64,000 nucleotides of DNA, from positions 33,488-97,487 of the forward strand of contig NZ_JALNUR010000010.1 of NCBI RefSeq assembly GCF_026540895.1. The letters are read 5' to 3'. Numbering within the stretch: position 1 is the first letter of the stretch; each line of letters starts with the position of its first letter. Shown piece by piece: positions 9,453 to 18,491 of this stretch. The position numbers and the translations under genes were made by a program. This stretch comes from Sphingomonas sp. GM_Shp_1 (GTDB lineage Bacteria; Pseudomonadota; Alphaproteobacteria; Sphingomonadales; Sphingomonadaceae). The notes under the pieces were generated by a model, which saw only the letters and a list, made by a program, of their open reading frames with translations, searched no databases and was not told the origin of the DNA.

Positions 9453-10661
9453 ATGGCCACGACCGCCGATACCGTGACGCAGGAAAAGGGGCTGACGCTG
9501 ACGCCGCCCGATCCCGTGCCCACGGTCGCGCCCTCCCAGGCCGCCGGGCTGGTGCCCGTGGACGACAAGACCCGGACCCAGCTGGAACAGAAGGTCGACG
9601 GCTTCGTCGCCGAATTGATCGCGCAGGACGTCAACAGCCCCGAATTCGGCCGCCGCGTCGATGCGATCACCGCCATGGGTCAGAAGGAAATCCGCGAGGC
9701 GGCGGGCCAGTCCAACCGCTTCCTCGACCGCCCGGTCAAGGCGATGGACGGCGAAACCGGCGTCGGCAAGGACCTGACCGAGCTGCGTCGCGTGGTGGAA
9801 AGCCTCGATCCCGGTCGCCAGGGCAATCTCTCCGCGCCGCGCAAGCTGTTGGGCATCCTGCCTTTCGGCAACAAGATGCGCGACTATTTCGATGGCTATC
9901 GCTCGTCGCAGACGCATATCGCCGCGATCCTGAAGAGCCTGGCCTCGGGTCGCGACGAACTGCTGATGGACAATGCCGCGATCGATACCGAGCGCGCCAA
10001 TCTGTGGTCGGCCATGGGGCGGCTGGAGCAGATGATCCATCTGTCCAAGGCGATGGACGCCAAGCTGGAGGACGCTGCGAACGAGCTGGATCATACCGAT
10101 CCGGCCAAGGCCAAGGCGATCCGCGAAACTGCGCTCTTCTATACCCGCCAGCGGACCCAGGATCTGCTGACCCAGATGGCGGTCACAGTGCAGGGCTATC
10201 TGGCGCTCGACCTGGTCAAGAAGAACAATGTCGAGCTGGTGAAGGGCGTCGATCGTGCCTCGACCACCACCGTTTCGGCCTTGCGCACCGCCGTCACCGT
10301 GGCGCAGGCGCTGGCCAACCAGAAGCTGGTGCTTGACCAGATCACCGCGCTCAACACCACCACCGCCAACATCATCGATTCGACCGGCAAGCTGCTGCGC
10401 AGTCAGACCGCGCAGATCCATGAGCAGGCGGCGGCCTCGACCATTCCGCTGGAGACGCTGCAACGCGCCTTCCAGAATATTTACGACACGATGGATGCGA
10501 TCGACAGCTTCAAGCTGAAGGCGCTCGATTCGATGAAGACCACGGTCAATACGCTGGGCCAGGAGGTCGAGAAGTCGAAGGGCTATATTGCGCGGGCCGA
10601 GGGGGCGCAGAACCCGCAGCTGACCAGCGGCGCTTCGTCGTTCAAGCTGGAGGCGCTGTAA
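9453..10661 (+). CDS. TelA/KlaA-family (toxic anion resistance) protein
   Basis: A 402-residue, almost wholly helical cytosolic protein. It has the TelA segments ILPFGNKMRDYF, a central LNTTTANIIDSTG region, and LQRAFQNIYDTMDAIDSFK near the C-terminus. The family was named from plasmid tellurite resistance, but chromosomal copies are linked to envelope stress and their mechanism is unknown. It is followed after 4 nt by an XpaC-like membrane gene. The same pairing is known in Bacillus (xpaC-yaaN), which suggests the two products work together. Confidence 0.88.
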   Translation: MATTADTVTQEKGLTLTPPDPVPTVAPSQAAGLVPVDDKTRTQLEQKVDGFVAELIAQDVNSPEFGRRVDAITAMGQKEIREAAGQSNRFLDRPVKAMDGETGVGKDLTELRRVVESLDPGRQGNLSAPRKLLGILPFGNKMRDYFDGYRSSQTHIAAILKSLASGRDELLMDNAAIDTERANLWSAMGRLEQMIHLSKAMDAKLEDAANELDHTDPAKAKAIRETALFYTRQRTQDLLTQMAVTVQGYLALDLVKKNNVELVKGVDRASTTTVSALRTAVTVAQALANQKLVLDQITALNTTTANIIDSTGKLLRSQTAQIHEQAAASTIPLETLQRAFQNIYDTMDAIDSFKLKALDSMKTTVNTLGQEVEKSKGYIARAEGAQNPQLTSGASSFKLEAL

Positions 10662-10665
10662 GGTC

Positions 10666-11400
10666 GTGACCACGCCCCGCTCGAACGAGGTCGATGCCCA
10701 GATCGAGCGTGCGCGCGAAGTGATGGCGCGCATCTCGCAGGATTATCGCGGCCAGGCCCAACAGACGGTCAAGCGGGTGCGCCGCCGCGCCCGTTCGGCG
10801 CTTCAGCGGGTGATCCTGATCGCCGTCGCCAACGCCGCCATCCTGATCGCGGCGATGGTGACGGGCCTGATCCTGCCCGGCGGCATCGGCATTTTCGGCG
10901 CGCTGGCGGCGATGCTGCTGATGCTGGCGGTGACCCTGACCATCGCGCTGGCCCCCGCCGCGCGCGCGCCGACGCCCGCCAAGTTGGCGCAGGTCGATAT
11001 CAAGGCGCTGCCCGCCCAGACCGAACGCTGGCTGGAGGCGCAGCGCCCCTTGCTGCCAGCGCCCGCGGTGCAGCTGGTCGACCGGATCGGACAGCGGCTC
11101 GACACGCTCTCGCCCCAGTTGGCGGGCGTCGACAACGACACCGCCGAGGCGATGGAGGTCCGACGCCTGATCGGCGAGCAGCTTCCCGCCTTCCTGCGCG
11201 ACTATGAGCGGGTGCCCGAACCGCTTCGCCGGGTCGAGCGCAACGGCCGGACGCCGGATGCGCAGCTGGTCGATGGCCTCAAGCTGATCGAGCAGGAAAT
11301 CGGCGACATGACCCAGCGACTGGCCCAGGCCGATCTCGACAGCCTGTCGACACGCGGGCGCTTCCTGGAAATGAAGTATCGGGAAGAGAAAGCGGAATAG
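10666..11400 (+). CDS. XpaC-like two-helix membrane protein
   Basis: 244 residues starting at GTG 10666, 4 nt after the telA-like stop, so translational coupling is likely. A basic N-terminus (about 1-45) is followed by two membrane helices around residues 47-68 and 72-94, then a long cytosolic helical domain. Position, topology and partner match XpaC ('5-bromo-4-chloroindolyl phosphate hydrolysis') proteins, although sequence identity to that family is judged only by pattern. Function unknown. Confidence 0.7.
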   Translation: MTTPRSNEVDAQIERAREVMARISQDYRGQAQQTVKRVRRRARSALQRVILIAVANAAILIAAMVTGLILPGGIGIFGALAAMLLMLAVTLTIALAPAARAPTPAKLAQVDIKALPAQTERWLEAQRPLLPAPAVQLVDRIGQRLDTLSPQLAGVDNDTAEAMEVRRLIGEQLPAFLRDYERVPEPLRRVERNGRTPDAQLVDGLKLIEQEIGDMTQRLAQADLDSLSTRGRFLEMKYREEKAE

Positions 11401-11456
11401 GTGTAACGCCTGTCGGGGCGTTTGTTTGGGGGGCTGTCAAACCACTCGAGTGGATC

Positions 11457-11585
11457 GACCATTCCTCCCCTTGTAGGGGAGGTGGCAGGCCGTCAGGCCT
11501 GACGGAGGGGTGTCGCGCTCTCGATACGGGGATACCCCTCCACCATGCTTCGCATGGTACCCTTCCCCTTGTAGGGGAGGAATGA
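11457..11585. repeat. Dispersed intergenic repeat (CACCCCTCCGTCAGG family, inverted copy)
   Basis: Contains CCTCCCCTTGTAGGGGAGG, the palindrome CCGTCAGGCCTGACGG, and a second CCCCTTGTAGGGGAGG at its right end. It is the same unit as at 181-239 in the other orientation. Part of a 660-nt gene-poor gap (11401-12063) that also holds the structured RNA at 11708-11935. Confidence 0.75.
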
Positions 11586-11619
11586 GGGCGTCGCCTGAAT
11601 GTCGATCGGGCCTTAGCCC

Positions 11620-11655
11620 TGTCGGCCACCCCGGCGAAAGCCGGGGTCCCGTTGC
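11620..11655. repeat. CCCCGGCGAAAGCCGGGG hairpin repeat
   Basis: Short perfect hairpin CCCCGGC-GAAA-GCCGGGG, a common intergenic unit in alphaproteobacteria. No T-tract follows. Confidence 0.5.
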
Positions 11656-11707
11656 CCGGCAGAGTAACGCCCCGGCAAACCCGAAGGATCAGCGCTTCCC
11701 CGAAAAT

Positions 11708-11935
11708 GAAAAGAGGCTGCCGGAACGTCATCGCGACGTCCCGACAACCCCTAAACATGGTCAGCGGCCGGAGAGCTCCAGCCCGGGAGACCATGTGGGC
11801 CTCATGACATCAGGCGCGACCGTTGATTGGGGGAGGATACCCCCCGAATCACGCCCATCGATGTCAGAAGCCGGTCCCCCGAACGAACTGAACCGACCCC
11901 ATTGCTGAACCATGAGACATCGGATCACCTCCTTT
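11708..11935 (-). ncRNA. Structured small RNA carrying an 18-codon ORF
   Basis: Read on the minus strand, three hairpins follow a short ORF. (1) A long stem pairs 11861-11866 with 11805-11810 (TGACAT/ATGTCA, including the ORF's stop codon) and continues through GGCG/CGCC and GATT-GGGGG/CCCCC-AATC pairings. (2) 11756-11795 is closed by CATGGTC/GACCATG with an inner GGCTGGAG/CTCCGGCC stem. (3) A G-U-containing stem at 11718-11743 is followed by a T-rich tract, a probable terminator. No other ORF follows on this strand, so the transcript looks self-contained at about 230-260 nt. I did not find a convincing promoter. Confidence 0.55.
11864..11920 (-). CDS. 18-residue peptide MSHGSAMGSVQFVRGTGF
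   Basis: The ORF is too short for normal gene callers, but its ribosome binding site is extraordinary. AAAGGAGGTGATCC (11922-11935) is complementary to the 16S rRNA 3' end over 14 nt, and 7 nt separate the GGAGG core from the ATG. The stop codon lies inside the first stem of the downstream structure, so translation would remodel the RNA. It may be a leader peptide, a functional microprotein, or the coding part of a dual-function RNA. No family is recognised. Confidence 0.55.
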   Translation of the reverse strand: MSHGSAMGSVQFVRGTGF

Positions 11936-12063
11936 CGCTAGTGGATAGCCAACGCGCCCCTTTGAAGAACGCATGTGCAATGTGCGTAGTCGGAGGCGGA
12001 TAAACAAGACTTGAAATGCGACGATGTTTGGCCGACCATCTTGCGCCGCCGAACAGCGGCTCC

Positions 12064-12594
12064 TCAGCCCCGGCAATCCTCGATCACCCGCCCGATCTCC
12101 GCATAGGCGGGGATGACCAGCGGGACTTGGCCCTGCTGCTCCACCGTGAACCGGCCCCGGCTGAACGCCATGGCGTCGAGCAGCGGGTCGTTGGCCGTCA
12201 GCACCATCTCCGCGCCCGTAGCGACCGCCTGGGCGGCGAGGGCCCTGGTCGTGCTGGAGGTGCGGATGGTGACGCTTCCCGCGACCGAGGCGGGGCGACT
12301 CAGCCGGACCTGTCGGGTGCGGGGATCGCAGGTCAGCGACAGGCGGGTGACGCCCCCCGTGCCGAACGTGGCGCCCGACCCTTGCGCGGTCCGCTGATAC
12401 CGCCAGTCGCCCGGCGTCAGCGGCCAGTCGCGCCAGTCGGCCCCCAATACCGGGCGCGGTGCCGGCGGCAGGGGCTGGGGCGTGTGGCGCACCGGCGGCG
12501 GCGCGGCAGGGCGCGGAGCGGCGGGGATACAGCCCGACAGGGCGGCGGCCGCGACGATCGTCGTGGCAAGGGAAGCATGGGACAGGCGACGCAT
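12064..12594 (-). CDS. Predicted lipoprotein, function unknown
   Basis: A 176-residue protein with a lipoprotein signal: basic start MRRLSH, a hydrophobic stretch, and the lipobox LSGC with Cys at about residue 22. A proline-rich linker (about 24-47) and a globular domain follow. The latter includes LTPGDWRYQ and ends ...IEDCRG, with two further cysteines (in LTCDP and EDCRG) that could form a disulfide. Probably anchored in the outer or inner membrane facing the periplasm. No enzymatic motif is seen. Confidence 0.8.
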   Translation of the reverse strand: MRRLSHASLATTIVAAAALSGCIPAAPRPAAPPPVRHTPQPLPPAPRPVLGADWRDWPLTPGDWRYQRTAQGSGATFGTGGVTRLSLTCDPRTRQVRLSRPASVAGSVTIRTSSTTRALAAQAVATGAEMVLTANDPLLDAMAFSRGRFTVEQQGQVPLVIPAYAEIGRVIEDCRG

Positions 12595-12723
12595 CGGATC
12601 CAGCCTATGCGCGAGGGGCCGTTCGGGCTCAACCCTGTGCTGCGGCGGACCGTGCCGATGCGGCGGGCATCGGAACCGCCCCTCGCTCTGGCGGGTTGGG
12701 AGGGCGATAAACGGAGGTTAAGA

Positions 12724-13095
12724 ATGGCCGATCACGACACGCCGACCCTGATCCTGGTCCAATCCAACGTCGCAGGGCCGCTGAAACTGGAAAGCCGCGA
12801 CGGCGACACGATCGGCAGCGTCGCGTCCTTCATGGTGCACAAGCGCTCGGGCCGGGCGACCCATGCCGTGCTGGCGCTGGGCGGGTTCCTGGGCATGGGC
12901 AAGAGCTTCTACCCGGTGCCGTTCAGCCTGTTGCAGTTCGATCCGGTGGGCGATCAATATGTCATCACCGTCGACCGCCGCCTGCTGGAGGGCGGGCCGA
13001 GCTGGGCCAACCATGCGCCGATCTTCGATCAGGCCTATGCCGACCGGGTCGCGGGTTATTATGGGGTGGGGACGGAAAATTTGGATTTGGGGTGA
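12724..13095 (+). CDS. PRC-barrel domain protein
   Basis: A 123-residue protein. The ATG at 12724 is preceded by GGAGG (GGAGGTTAAGAATG), which decides this start over the long upstream open frame. A single PRC-barrel domain covers LKLESRDGDTIGSVASFMVHKRSGRATHAV (quoted only to place the domain, residues about 19-48) and the typical PVPFSLLQFD strand. PRC-barrel proteins bind partners in stress response or photosynthetic assembly; the role here is unknown. Confidence 0.85.
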   Translation: MADHDTPTLILVQSNVAGPLKLESRDGDTIGSVASFMVHKRSGRATHAVLALGGFLGMGKSFYPVPFSLLQFDPVGDQYVITVDRRLLEGGPSWANHAPIFDQAYADRVAGYYGVGTENLDLG

Positions 13096-13119
13096 TGGGT
13101 TACCGGACGCAGTATTTGC

Positions 13120-13261
13120 GGCGAGGGCCCTCCCCCATCCCCTCCCGCTTGCGGGAGGGGCGTGTGCGTGGAAGCGCTATGCGCGCCTCACATCGTTGGC
13201 GTTCCGTAAAGCGATAGCCCCTCTCCCGGCAGGGGGAGGGGTTGGGGAGGGGCAAGGGCCA
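13120..13261. repeat. Long inverted intergenic repeat before uvrB 3' end
   Basis: The left arm, GGGCCCTCCCCCATCCCCTC and onward, is mirrored by CCCCTCTCCCGGC...GGGGTTGGGGAGGGGC at the right. Same family as 6305-6440. Lies between convergent genes. Confidence 0.65.
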
Positions 13262-13280
13262 AGCAACCCCACCCCGAAAA

Positions 13281-15473
13281 TCAATTCGCCTTCCGCCCAC
13301 TCGCGAACTTCTTGCTCTTCCCGAACCGCGTCTTGCGCGTCCCCGGCTTGCCCTCGTTGGACCGGCCCATGATCGGCGCCTTCTGCTCATGGACCGGCAG
13401 GCCCAGCTCTTCATTCTCCAACTGCCGGATTTCATCCCGCAACCGGCCCGCTTCCTCGAACTCCAAGTCGGCGGCGGCCTTGCGCATCTTCTTCTCGAGT
13501 TCCTCGATATAGGCGCGCAGATTGTGGCCGACCATGTGCGGGCGGTCCTCATCGATCGGCACGGTCACCTGATCGCCCGAGGCCACATGCGCGATGATGT
13601 CGCCGATCTGGCGGCGGATCGTCTGCGGCGTGATGCCGTGTTCGGTATTGTATGCCATCTGCTTCTCGCGACGCCGCGAGGTTTCCAACATGGCGCGTTC
13701 CATCGATCCGGTGATGCGGTCGGCATAGAGGATCACCCGCCCGTCGACGTTACGCGCCGCGCGCCCGATGGTCTGGATCAACGAGGTCTCGGAGCGCAGG
13801 AACCCTTCCTTGTCCGCGTCCAGGATAGCAACCAGCCCGCATTCCGGGATATCCAACCCCTCGCGCAGCAGGTTGATGCCGATCAGCACGTCATAGACGC
13901 CCAGCCGCAGGTCGCGGATCAACTCGATACGCTCCAGCGTCTCGACGTCGGAGTGCATGTAGCGGACCTTGATCCCCGCCTCGTGCATATACTCCGTCAA
14001 ATCCTCCGCCATCCGCTTGGTCAGCGTGGTGACGAGGGTGCGGTAACCGAGCTCGGTCGTCTTGCGCGCTTCGATGATCAGGTCCTGTACCTGCTCCTCG
14101 ACCGGCTTGATCTCGACCGGCGGGTCGATCAGGCCGGTGGGGCGGATGACCTGTTCGACGAAGACGCCGCCGGTCTGCTCCATCTCCCAATTGCCCGGCG
14201 TGGCCGAGACGCTGACCGTCTGCGGACGCATCGCATCCCATTCGTTGAAGCGCAGCGGCCGGTTGTCGATGGCCGAGGGCAGGCGGAAGCCGTACTCGGC
14301 CAGCGTGATCTTGCGCCGATGGTCGCCGCGCGACATGCCGTTGATCTGGCCGATCGTCACATGGCTCTCGTCGACGAACAGCACCGCGTTTTCGGGGAGA
14401 TACTCGAACAGCGTGGGCGGCGGCTCGCCGGGCAGGCGGCCGGTCAGGAAGCGGCTGTAATTCTCGATGCCGTTGCACGATCCGGTGGCGGCGATCATCT
14501 CCAGGTCGAAATTGGTCCGCTGCTCCAGCCGCTGGCGCTCCAGCAGCTTGCCCTCGATCTCCAGTTCCTTCAGCCGCTCGGTCAGCTCGAACTTGATCGC
14601 CTCGACCGCCTGTTTCATCGTCGGGCCGGGGGTCACATAGTGGCTGTTGGCGTAGATGCGCACCGAGTTGAGGCTGGCCGACTTCTTGCCGGTCAGCGGA
14701 TCGAATTCGACGATCTCCTCGATCTCGTCGCCGAAGAAGGACACGCGCCAGGCGGAATCCTCATAGTGCGAGGGGAAAATTTCGAGATTGTCCCCCTTCA
14801 CCCGGAAATTGCCGCGCATGAAGGCGGCGTCGTTGCGCTTGTACTGGAGCGCGACGAGCTTGCGGATGATCTCGCGCTGGTCGACGCTCTGGCCTTTTTT
14901 CAGGTCGAAGATCATCGCCGAATAGGTTTCGACCGAGCCGATACCGTAAAGGCACGACACCGAGGCGACGATGATCACGTCGTCGCGCTCCAGCAACGCC
15001 CGCGTCGCCGAGTGGCGCATCCGGTCGATCGACTCGTTGATCGAGCTTTCCTTCTCGATATAGGTGTCCGACCGGGGCACATAGGCTTCGGGCTGGTAAT
15101 AGTCGTAATAGCTGACGAAATATTCGACCGCGTTGTTGGGGAAGAAACTCTTGAACTCCCCGTACAACTGCGCCGCCAGGATCTTGTTGGGCGCGAGGAT
15201 AAGGGCGGGGCGCTGCAACTCCTCGATGACCTTGGCCATGGTGAAGGTCTTGCCCGAGCCGGTGACGCCCAGCAGCACCTGGTCCTTGTCCCCGGCTCGC
15301 GCGGCGGCGGTCAGTTCCCGGATCGCGGCGGGCTGGTCCCCGCTGGGGGTGTATTCGGTGACCAGTTCGAACCGCTTGCCGCCCTCGGCCTTTTCGGGGC
15401 GCGAGGGGCGGTGGGGGACGAAGCTGACGCCGGTTTCGGGCTTGTCGAGGGTGGTGCGGATCTGGATCGCCAT
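13281..15473 (-). CDS. uvrB: UvrABC excinuclease subunit B
   Basis: 730 residues. The nucleotide-excision-repair damage-verification helicase, loaded by UvrA and bound by UvrC. Walker A is [12 protein letters not shown], the beta-hairpin region is [10 protein letters not shown], helicase motif II is LFVDESH, and motifs V/VI include [13 protein letters not shown] and QTIGRAARN. The C-terminal UVR motif ([20 protein letters not shown]) that binds UvrC is present. A basic C-terminal tail ([17 protein letters not shown]) is typical of alphaproteobacterial copies. Confidence 0.98.
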   Translation of the reverse strand: MAIQIRTTLDKPETGVSFVPHRPSRPEKAEGGKRFELVTEYTPSGDQPAAIRELTAAARAGDKDQVLLGVTGSGKTFTMAKVIEELQRPALILAPNKILAAQLYGEFKSFFPNNAVEYFVSYYDYYQPEAYVPRSDTYIEKESSINESIDRMRHSATRALLERDDVIIVASVSCLYGIGSVETYSAMIFDLKKGQSVDQREIIRKLVALQYKRNDAAFMRGNFRVKGDNLEIFPSHYEDSAWRVSFFGDEIEEIVEFDPLTGKKSASLNSVRIYANSHYVTPGPTMKQAVEAIKFELTERLKELEIEGKLLERQRLEQRTNFDLEMIAATGSCNGIENYSRFLTGRLPGEPPPTLFEYLPENAVLFVDESHVTIGQINGMSRGDHRRKITLAEYGFRLPSAIDNRPLRFNEWDAMRPQTVSVSATPGNWEMEQTGGVFVEQVIRPTGLIDPPVEIKPVEEQVQDLIIEARKTTELGYRTLVTTLTKRMAEDLTEYMHEAGIKVRYMHSDVETLERIELIRDLRLGVYDVLIGINLLREGLDIPECGLVAILDADKEGFLRSETSLIQTIGRAARNVDGRVILYADRITGSMERAMLETSRRREKQMAYNTEHGITPQTIRRQIGDIIAHVASGDQVTVPIDEDRPHMVGHNLRAYIEELEKKMRKAAADLEFEEAGRLRDEIRQLENEELGLPVHEQKAPIMGRSNEGKPGTRKTRFGKSKKFASGRKAN

Positions 15474-15530
15474 AAGGGGAATATGGTCCCGGTTGCGCTT
15501 TTGTTCCAGTGGTTCCGATGTTGAGGCGTA

Positions 15531-15613
15531 GGCTTCGACTTCGCTCTGCCCGAACGGGTTTTCGTATGAAGCCCGATTCCCACCCCCCGTTCAGCCTGAG
15601 CGAAGTCGAAGGC
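15531..15613. repeat. Palindromic intergenic repeat, copy C (CTTCGACTTCGCTCAG family)
   Basis: Arms GGCTTCGACTTCGCTC (15531-15546) and GAGCGAAGTCGAAGGCC (15599-15615). The left arm has diverged after position 15546 (TGCCCGAACGG). Lies between the uvrB start and the 3' end of the MBL-fold gene. Confidence 0.75.
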
Positions 15614-15630
15614 CGAGGGAATCAGGCTGC

Positions 15631-16797
15631 CTATCGCAAAGCCCGAACCTGTGGTGTGTCGAGACACGCCCGCATTGCCGCATCACTGGTCCGTTGCGTG
15701 CCTTTAGCTCCGAAAGGAGGCACCTCCACCGCGTCGCCCAACCGAACCGCCGCAAACCGGCCCCGCGCGCCCGAACAGCGCATCGCCGCATCGAGCAGTT
15801 TCGGCGGCGTGTCATAGCCCTCATAGGACAGGCGGAAGGTTCCCCAATGGATCGGAATGGCGGTCGAGGCGCCCAGCCGCTCGAAAATCTGCACCGCCTG
15901 CGGCGGGCCGATATGGCTGCCCGCCGCCATCTGGCCGGGGACGAAGCGGAACGCCCCGATCGGCAGAAGGGCGAGGCGGACGGGACCCAGTCGCGCCGCT
16001 TCCTCGGGCCAGCGTCCGTCGCCCATGCCGGTGTCGCCCGCGAAGAAGATGTTCCCGCCCGGCAGCTTCACGACGAAACTCGACCAGAGCGCCCGGTTGC
16101 GGTCGGCGAACCAGCGGCTGCCCCAATGATGGTTGCGCGTCACCACCACCGACACGCCCGGCCGGACGATCTTTTCCCGCCCCCAGTCCAGCGCGGTGGC
16201 GGGCACGCCGACCTGTCCGATCACGCTGTCATTGCCCAGGCTGGTGACGACCAGCGGGTGGTCGCGTTGCCACAGTTTCTTCAGCGTCGCCTGGTCGAGA
16301 TGGTCGTAATGATTGTGGCTAATGACGACCAGGTCGATTTTGGGCAGGTCGTCGGACGCGACGCCGGGCCGTGCGACCCGCTTGGGGCCGAAGCCGAAGG
16401 GTCCGGCGCGCTCGGCATAGATGGGGTCGGTCAGGATGTTGAGGCCCTGGGTCTGGACCAGCACGGTGGCATGGCCGATCCAGGTCGCGACCATGCGCTG
16501 TCCCTCGACACGGGGTTCGGGCCTGGCGGCGCGGACGGCCACCGTCTCGGGCCAGGCGGGGCGTCCGTCGTCGCCGGTCAGTTGCCGCCAGAAAAAGCCG
16601 CCCCGTCCGCCCCGCGTCGGCATCCGCAGGGTGTCGGCATCGCCATCGGGATTGAAGAAGCGCTCGCCGTCATAATGGCCGCTCTCCGGCCCTTCATAAT
16701 AGAGGCGGTCGAGATAATGCGGCACGATGGTCGCCGCGAGGCCGATCAGGATGAGGATCAACGCCAGTCCCTTGGCGATCCACCGGACGATCCTCAT
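15631..16797 (-). CDS. MBL-fold metal-dependent hydrolase (UlaG / NAPE-PLD-like)
   Basis: A 388-residue protein with an N-terminal membrane helix (about 9-27) that anchors or exports it. The metallo-beta-lactamase motif is SHNHYDHLD, with further metal ligands in FFAGDTGMGD and IPIHWGTF. The pattern ...TWIGHATVLVQ... with a C-terminal substrate loop resembles the UlaG/NAPE-phospholipase D branch (hydrolysis of phosphodiesters or lactones). Substrate unknown. The DUF4345/DUF2721 pair lies upstream on the same strand. Confidence 0.85.
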   Translation of the reverse strand: MRIVRWIAKGLALILILIGLAATIVPHYLDRLYYEGPESGHYDGERFFNPDGDADTLRMPTRGGRGGFFWRQLTGDDGRPAWPETVAVRAARPEPRVEGQRMVATWIGHATVLVQTQGLNILTDPIYAERAGPFGFGPKRVARPGVASDDLPKIDLVVISHNHYDHLDQATLKKLWQRDHPLVVTSLGNDSVIGQVGVPATALDWGREKIVRPGVSVVVTRNHHWGSRWFADRNRALWSSFVVKLPGGNIFFAGDTGMGDGRWPEEAARLGPVRLALLPIGAFRFVPGQMAAGSHIGPPQAVQIFERLGASTAIPIHWGTFRLSYEGYDTPPKLLDAAMRCSGARGRFAAVRLGDAVEVPPFGAKGTQRTSDAAMRACLDTPQVRALR

Positions 16798-16863
16798 GCC
16801 GTGACCGGCCCGCCGTGGGCGGGGAGGATAGGGTCGGCAAAGCGCATGGAAAGGCTCCTGGAA

Positions 16864-17265
16864 TCAGCGATAGCCACGCGCGATACGGGCCTGCCACAGC
16901 ATAAGAAGCGGGACGACGCCCAGTTCCATCGCCAGCCCCAGTTGATGGCCCGTCGACGGCGCACCGACCGTCGCCCAGGACAGGGCGCGTGCCAGGCCGC
17001 CCGCGACGACCAGAAGCCCGAGCAACCGAAACCGCGCGCCCTTGCGCTCGATGGCGGGAATGCAGGTGACGAAGGCAAGGCCCAGCCCCAGGAAGATGCC
17101 GGAGACATAGCGGAACTGGCTGTCCAGATCGCTCGGCACGACTTGCGGATGGCCCAGCCAGCCCGGTCCCTCCATCACGCTGATCCCCCCGATGGTCAGG
17201 GGCACCAGACAGGCGATGGCGACGATCGCCTGCAGGCCGCGCCGCTCGGCATCGCGTCCGGTCAA
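16864..17265 (-). CDS. DUF4345-type membrane protein
   Basis: About 133 residues with four hydrophobic helices and the conserved FRYVSGIFLGLGLAF segment. The coding frame has no ATG at its head. The likely start is TTG at 17263-17265, overlapping the stop of the DUF2721 gene (TTGA), which implies translational coupling. The long upstream extension of the frame is antisense-like sequence and was not used. Function unknown. Confidence 0.72.
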   Translation of the reverse strand: MTGRDAERRGLQAIVAIACLVPLTIGGISVMEGPGWLGHPQVVPSDLDSQFRYVSGIFLGLGLAFVTCIPAIERKGARFRLLGLLVVAGGLARALSWATVGAPSTGHQLGLAMELGVVPLLMLWQARIARGYR

Positions 17266-17714
17266 TCCAGGATTTCCTTGCGGACATGGATGGCGCGCAG
17301 CGAGATGCGGACCTCGACCATGAAGGCGATCAGGCACAGGATCAGCAGGACCACCGCCAGGATGAAGGCCAGCGCGATCCAGGTGCCGATATGGAATTTG
17401 CCGAGATTGGCGATGAACAGCACCGCGATGACGATACAGGCCATGACCGCGCTCGACACCGCCAGGAACAGCGCCGCGTTGATGATCGACATGCGCCGGT
17501 CGAGCAGCCGAAGCTCCCATTTGTGGCGCATCCGCTCCGGGCCGTCATCGACCTTGTTGATCATCATCTCCAGCCCGCGCGCCCGGTCGATCACTCGCGC
17601 CAGCCGTCCCGCGAGCACGTTGAGCAACTGCCCGATCGCGGCCAGCATGAAGACCGGCGCGAGCGACAGCTGGATGGTCTGGGCGATGGTGGTGACGGCG
17701 GGCAATGTGGGCAT
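17262..17714 (-). CDS. DUF2721 membrane protein
   Basis: 150 residues. An N-terminal hydrophobic segment with SLAPVFMLAAIGQLLNVLAG, a conserved R-x-x-D/E-R-A-R basic stretch, and two C-terminal membrane helices match DUF2721. Inner-membrane protein of unknown role. Overlaps the DUF4345 gene downstream by 4 nt, forming a two-gene operon. Confidence 0.85.
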   Translation of the reverse strand: MPTLPAVTTIAQTIQLSLAPVFMLAAIGQLLNVLAGRLARVIDRARGLEMMINKVDDGPERMRHKWELRLLDRRMSIINAALFLAVSSAVMACIVIAVLFIANLGKFHIGTWIALAFILAVVLLILCLIAFMVEVRISLRAIHVRKEILD

Positions 17715-17763
17715 CGCCGGAAATGGTGGCGTGCCGGGCGGCTCGGGGCAAGGGGGAAGTGAT

Positions 17764-17855
17764 CCTCCCCTATATGCGAGGCGTGGTGGAGGGGACGTGC
17801 GGCTAGATATGCCCTTTGAGGAAGTCCCCCTCCGTCAGGCCTGCGGCCTGCCACC
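17764..17855. repeat. Dispersed intergenic repeat (CCTCCGTCAGGCCTGCGGCC)
   Basis: Two pieces: 'cctcccctatatgcgag...gtggaggg' and CCCCTCCGTCAGGCCTGCGG followed by CCTGCCACCT. A diverged copy of the family at 181-239. Confidence 0.55.
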
Positions 17856-17862
17856 TAGGATC

Positions 17863-18171
17863 TTACGCCTTCGCCAGCATCTTCTCCGCGCTGGTCTTCA
17901 CGAATTCGCCGATGGGGCCGGCCATCATCGACAGCATCATCGGGATCGCGACGGTGCCGGAGATCGCGCGGTCGGCGATGTTCATATCGGCCTTCACCGT
18001 CTGGCCCATGGCAATGATGGTCAGCATCAGCCGGTCGTCGGCGGGCCATTCGGAGGTCACCTGGCCGCCGCCGGGGATCTTGGCCTCCAGCTTGGGCAGT
18101 CCCTGTTCGATCCGGCGACGCGCCTCGGCATGACCCAGTTCATGGGGAATGTCGAAATTGACCGATGCCAT
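17863..18171 (-). CDS. Polyhydroxyalkanoic acid system family protein
   Basis: A 102-residue protein matching the PHA granule-associated (PHA_gran_rgn) family. It opens MASVNFDIPHELGHAEARRR and has a GGQVTSEWPADDRLMLT core. Members are small cytosolic proteins first seen beside polyhydroxyalkanoate genes. None of those genes is in this window, so the link to PHA storage is only by family. Confidence 0.82.
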   Translation of the reverse strand: MASVNFDIPHELGHAEARRRIEQGLPKLEAKIPGGGQVTSEWPADDRLMLTIIAMGQTVKADMNIADRAISGTVAIPMMLSMMAGPIGEFVKTSAEKMLAKA

Positions 18172-18288
18172 GTCGCTTCACTCTTTCTCGTCTGGTGGGA
18201 ACGGGGCGGACTGGCGTGGCCTGACGTAAACGTCAAGCACCCGGTACTCTAACGTCGATCAGGAAATATGCGCGAAATGTCAGGAGGT

Positions 18289-18362
18289 TGGAGCGGGTAA
18301 CGGGAATCGAACCCGTGTATTCAGCTTGGAAGGCTGCTGCACTACCATTGTGCTATACCCGC
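18289..18362 (-). tRNA. tRNA-Gly (anticodon TCC)
   Basis: Acceptor stem GCGGGTA/TACCCGC with encoded CCA. The anticodon loop CTTCCAA gives TCC, and the T-arm carries GGTTCGA. 74 nt including CCA. Confidence 0.95.
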
Positions 18363-18405
18363 TCAATATCCAGCGCCGTGATCGACCCTAGCCGATGGGC
18401 GGGGA

Positions 18406-18491
18406 TGGTGGAAGGGACTGGATTCGAACCAGTGTACGCTCACGCGGGCAGATTTACAGTCTGCTGCCTTTAACCACTCGGCCACCCTTCC
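18406..18491 (-). tRNA. tRNA-Tyr (anticodon GTA)
   Basis: Acceptor GGAAGGG/CCCTTCC, discriminator A and encoded CCA. The anticodon loop CTGTAAA gives GTA, and there is a long variable arm as expected for bacterial tRNA-Tyr. 43 nt upstream of tRNA-Gly on the same strand. Confidence 0.95.

Noticed and set aside
9381..10733. 450-codon minus-strand frame opposite the telA-like gene.
   Set aside because: Antisense to a strongly supported family protein; rich in His, Arg and Gln with no motif.
11922..11935. Plus strand reads GGATCACCTCCTTT, like the 3' end of 16S rRNA.
   Set aside because: The similarity ends at 14 nt, with no other rRNA sequence around. It is better explained as the complement of a very strong Shine-Dalgarno on the minus strand.
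13242..15524. 760-codon open frame on the plus strand opposite uvrB.
   Set aside because: Antisense shadow of a high-GC gene: His/Arg/Gln-rich translation without domain patterns, fully covered by uvrB. The same applies to the long frames opposite pyk, the M28 gene, the telA-like gene and 41825-42952.
15694..18252. 852-codon open frame on the plus strand.
   Set aside because: Runs antisense through the MBL-fold, DUF4345, DUF2721 and PHA-family genes; its composition is that of a shadow frame.
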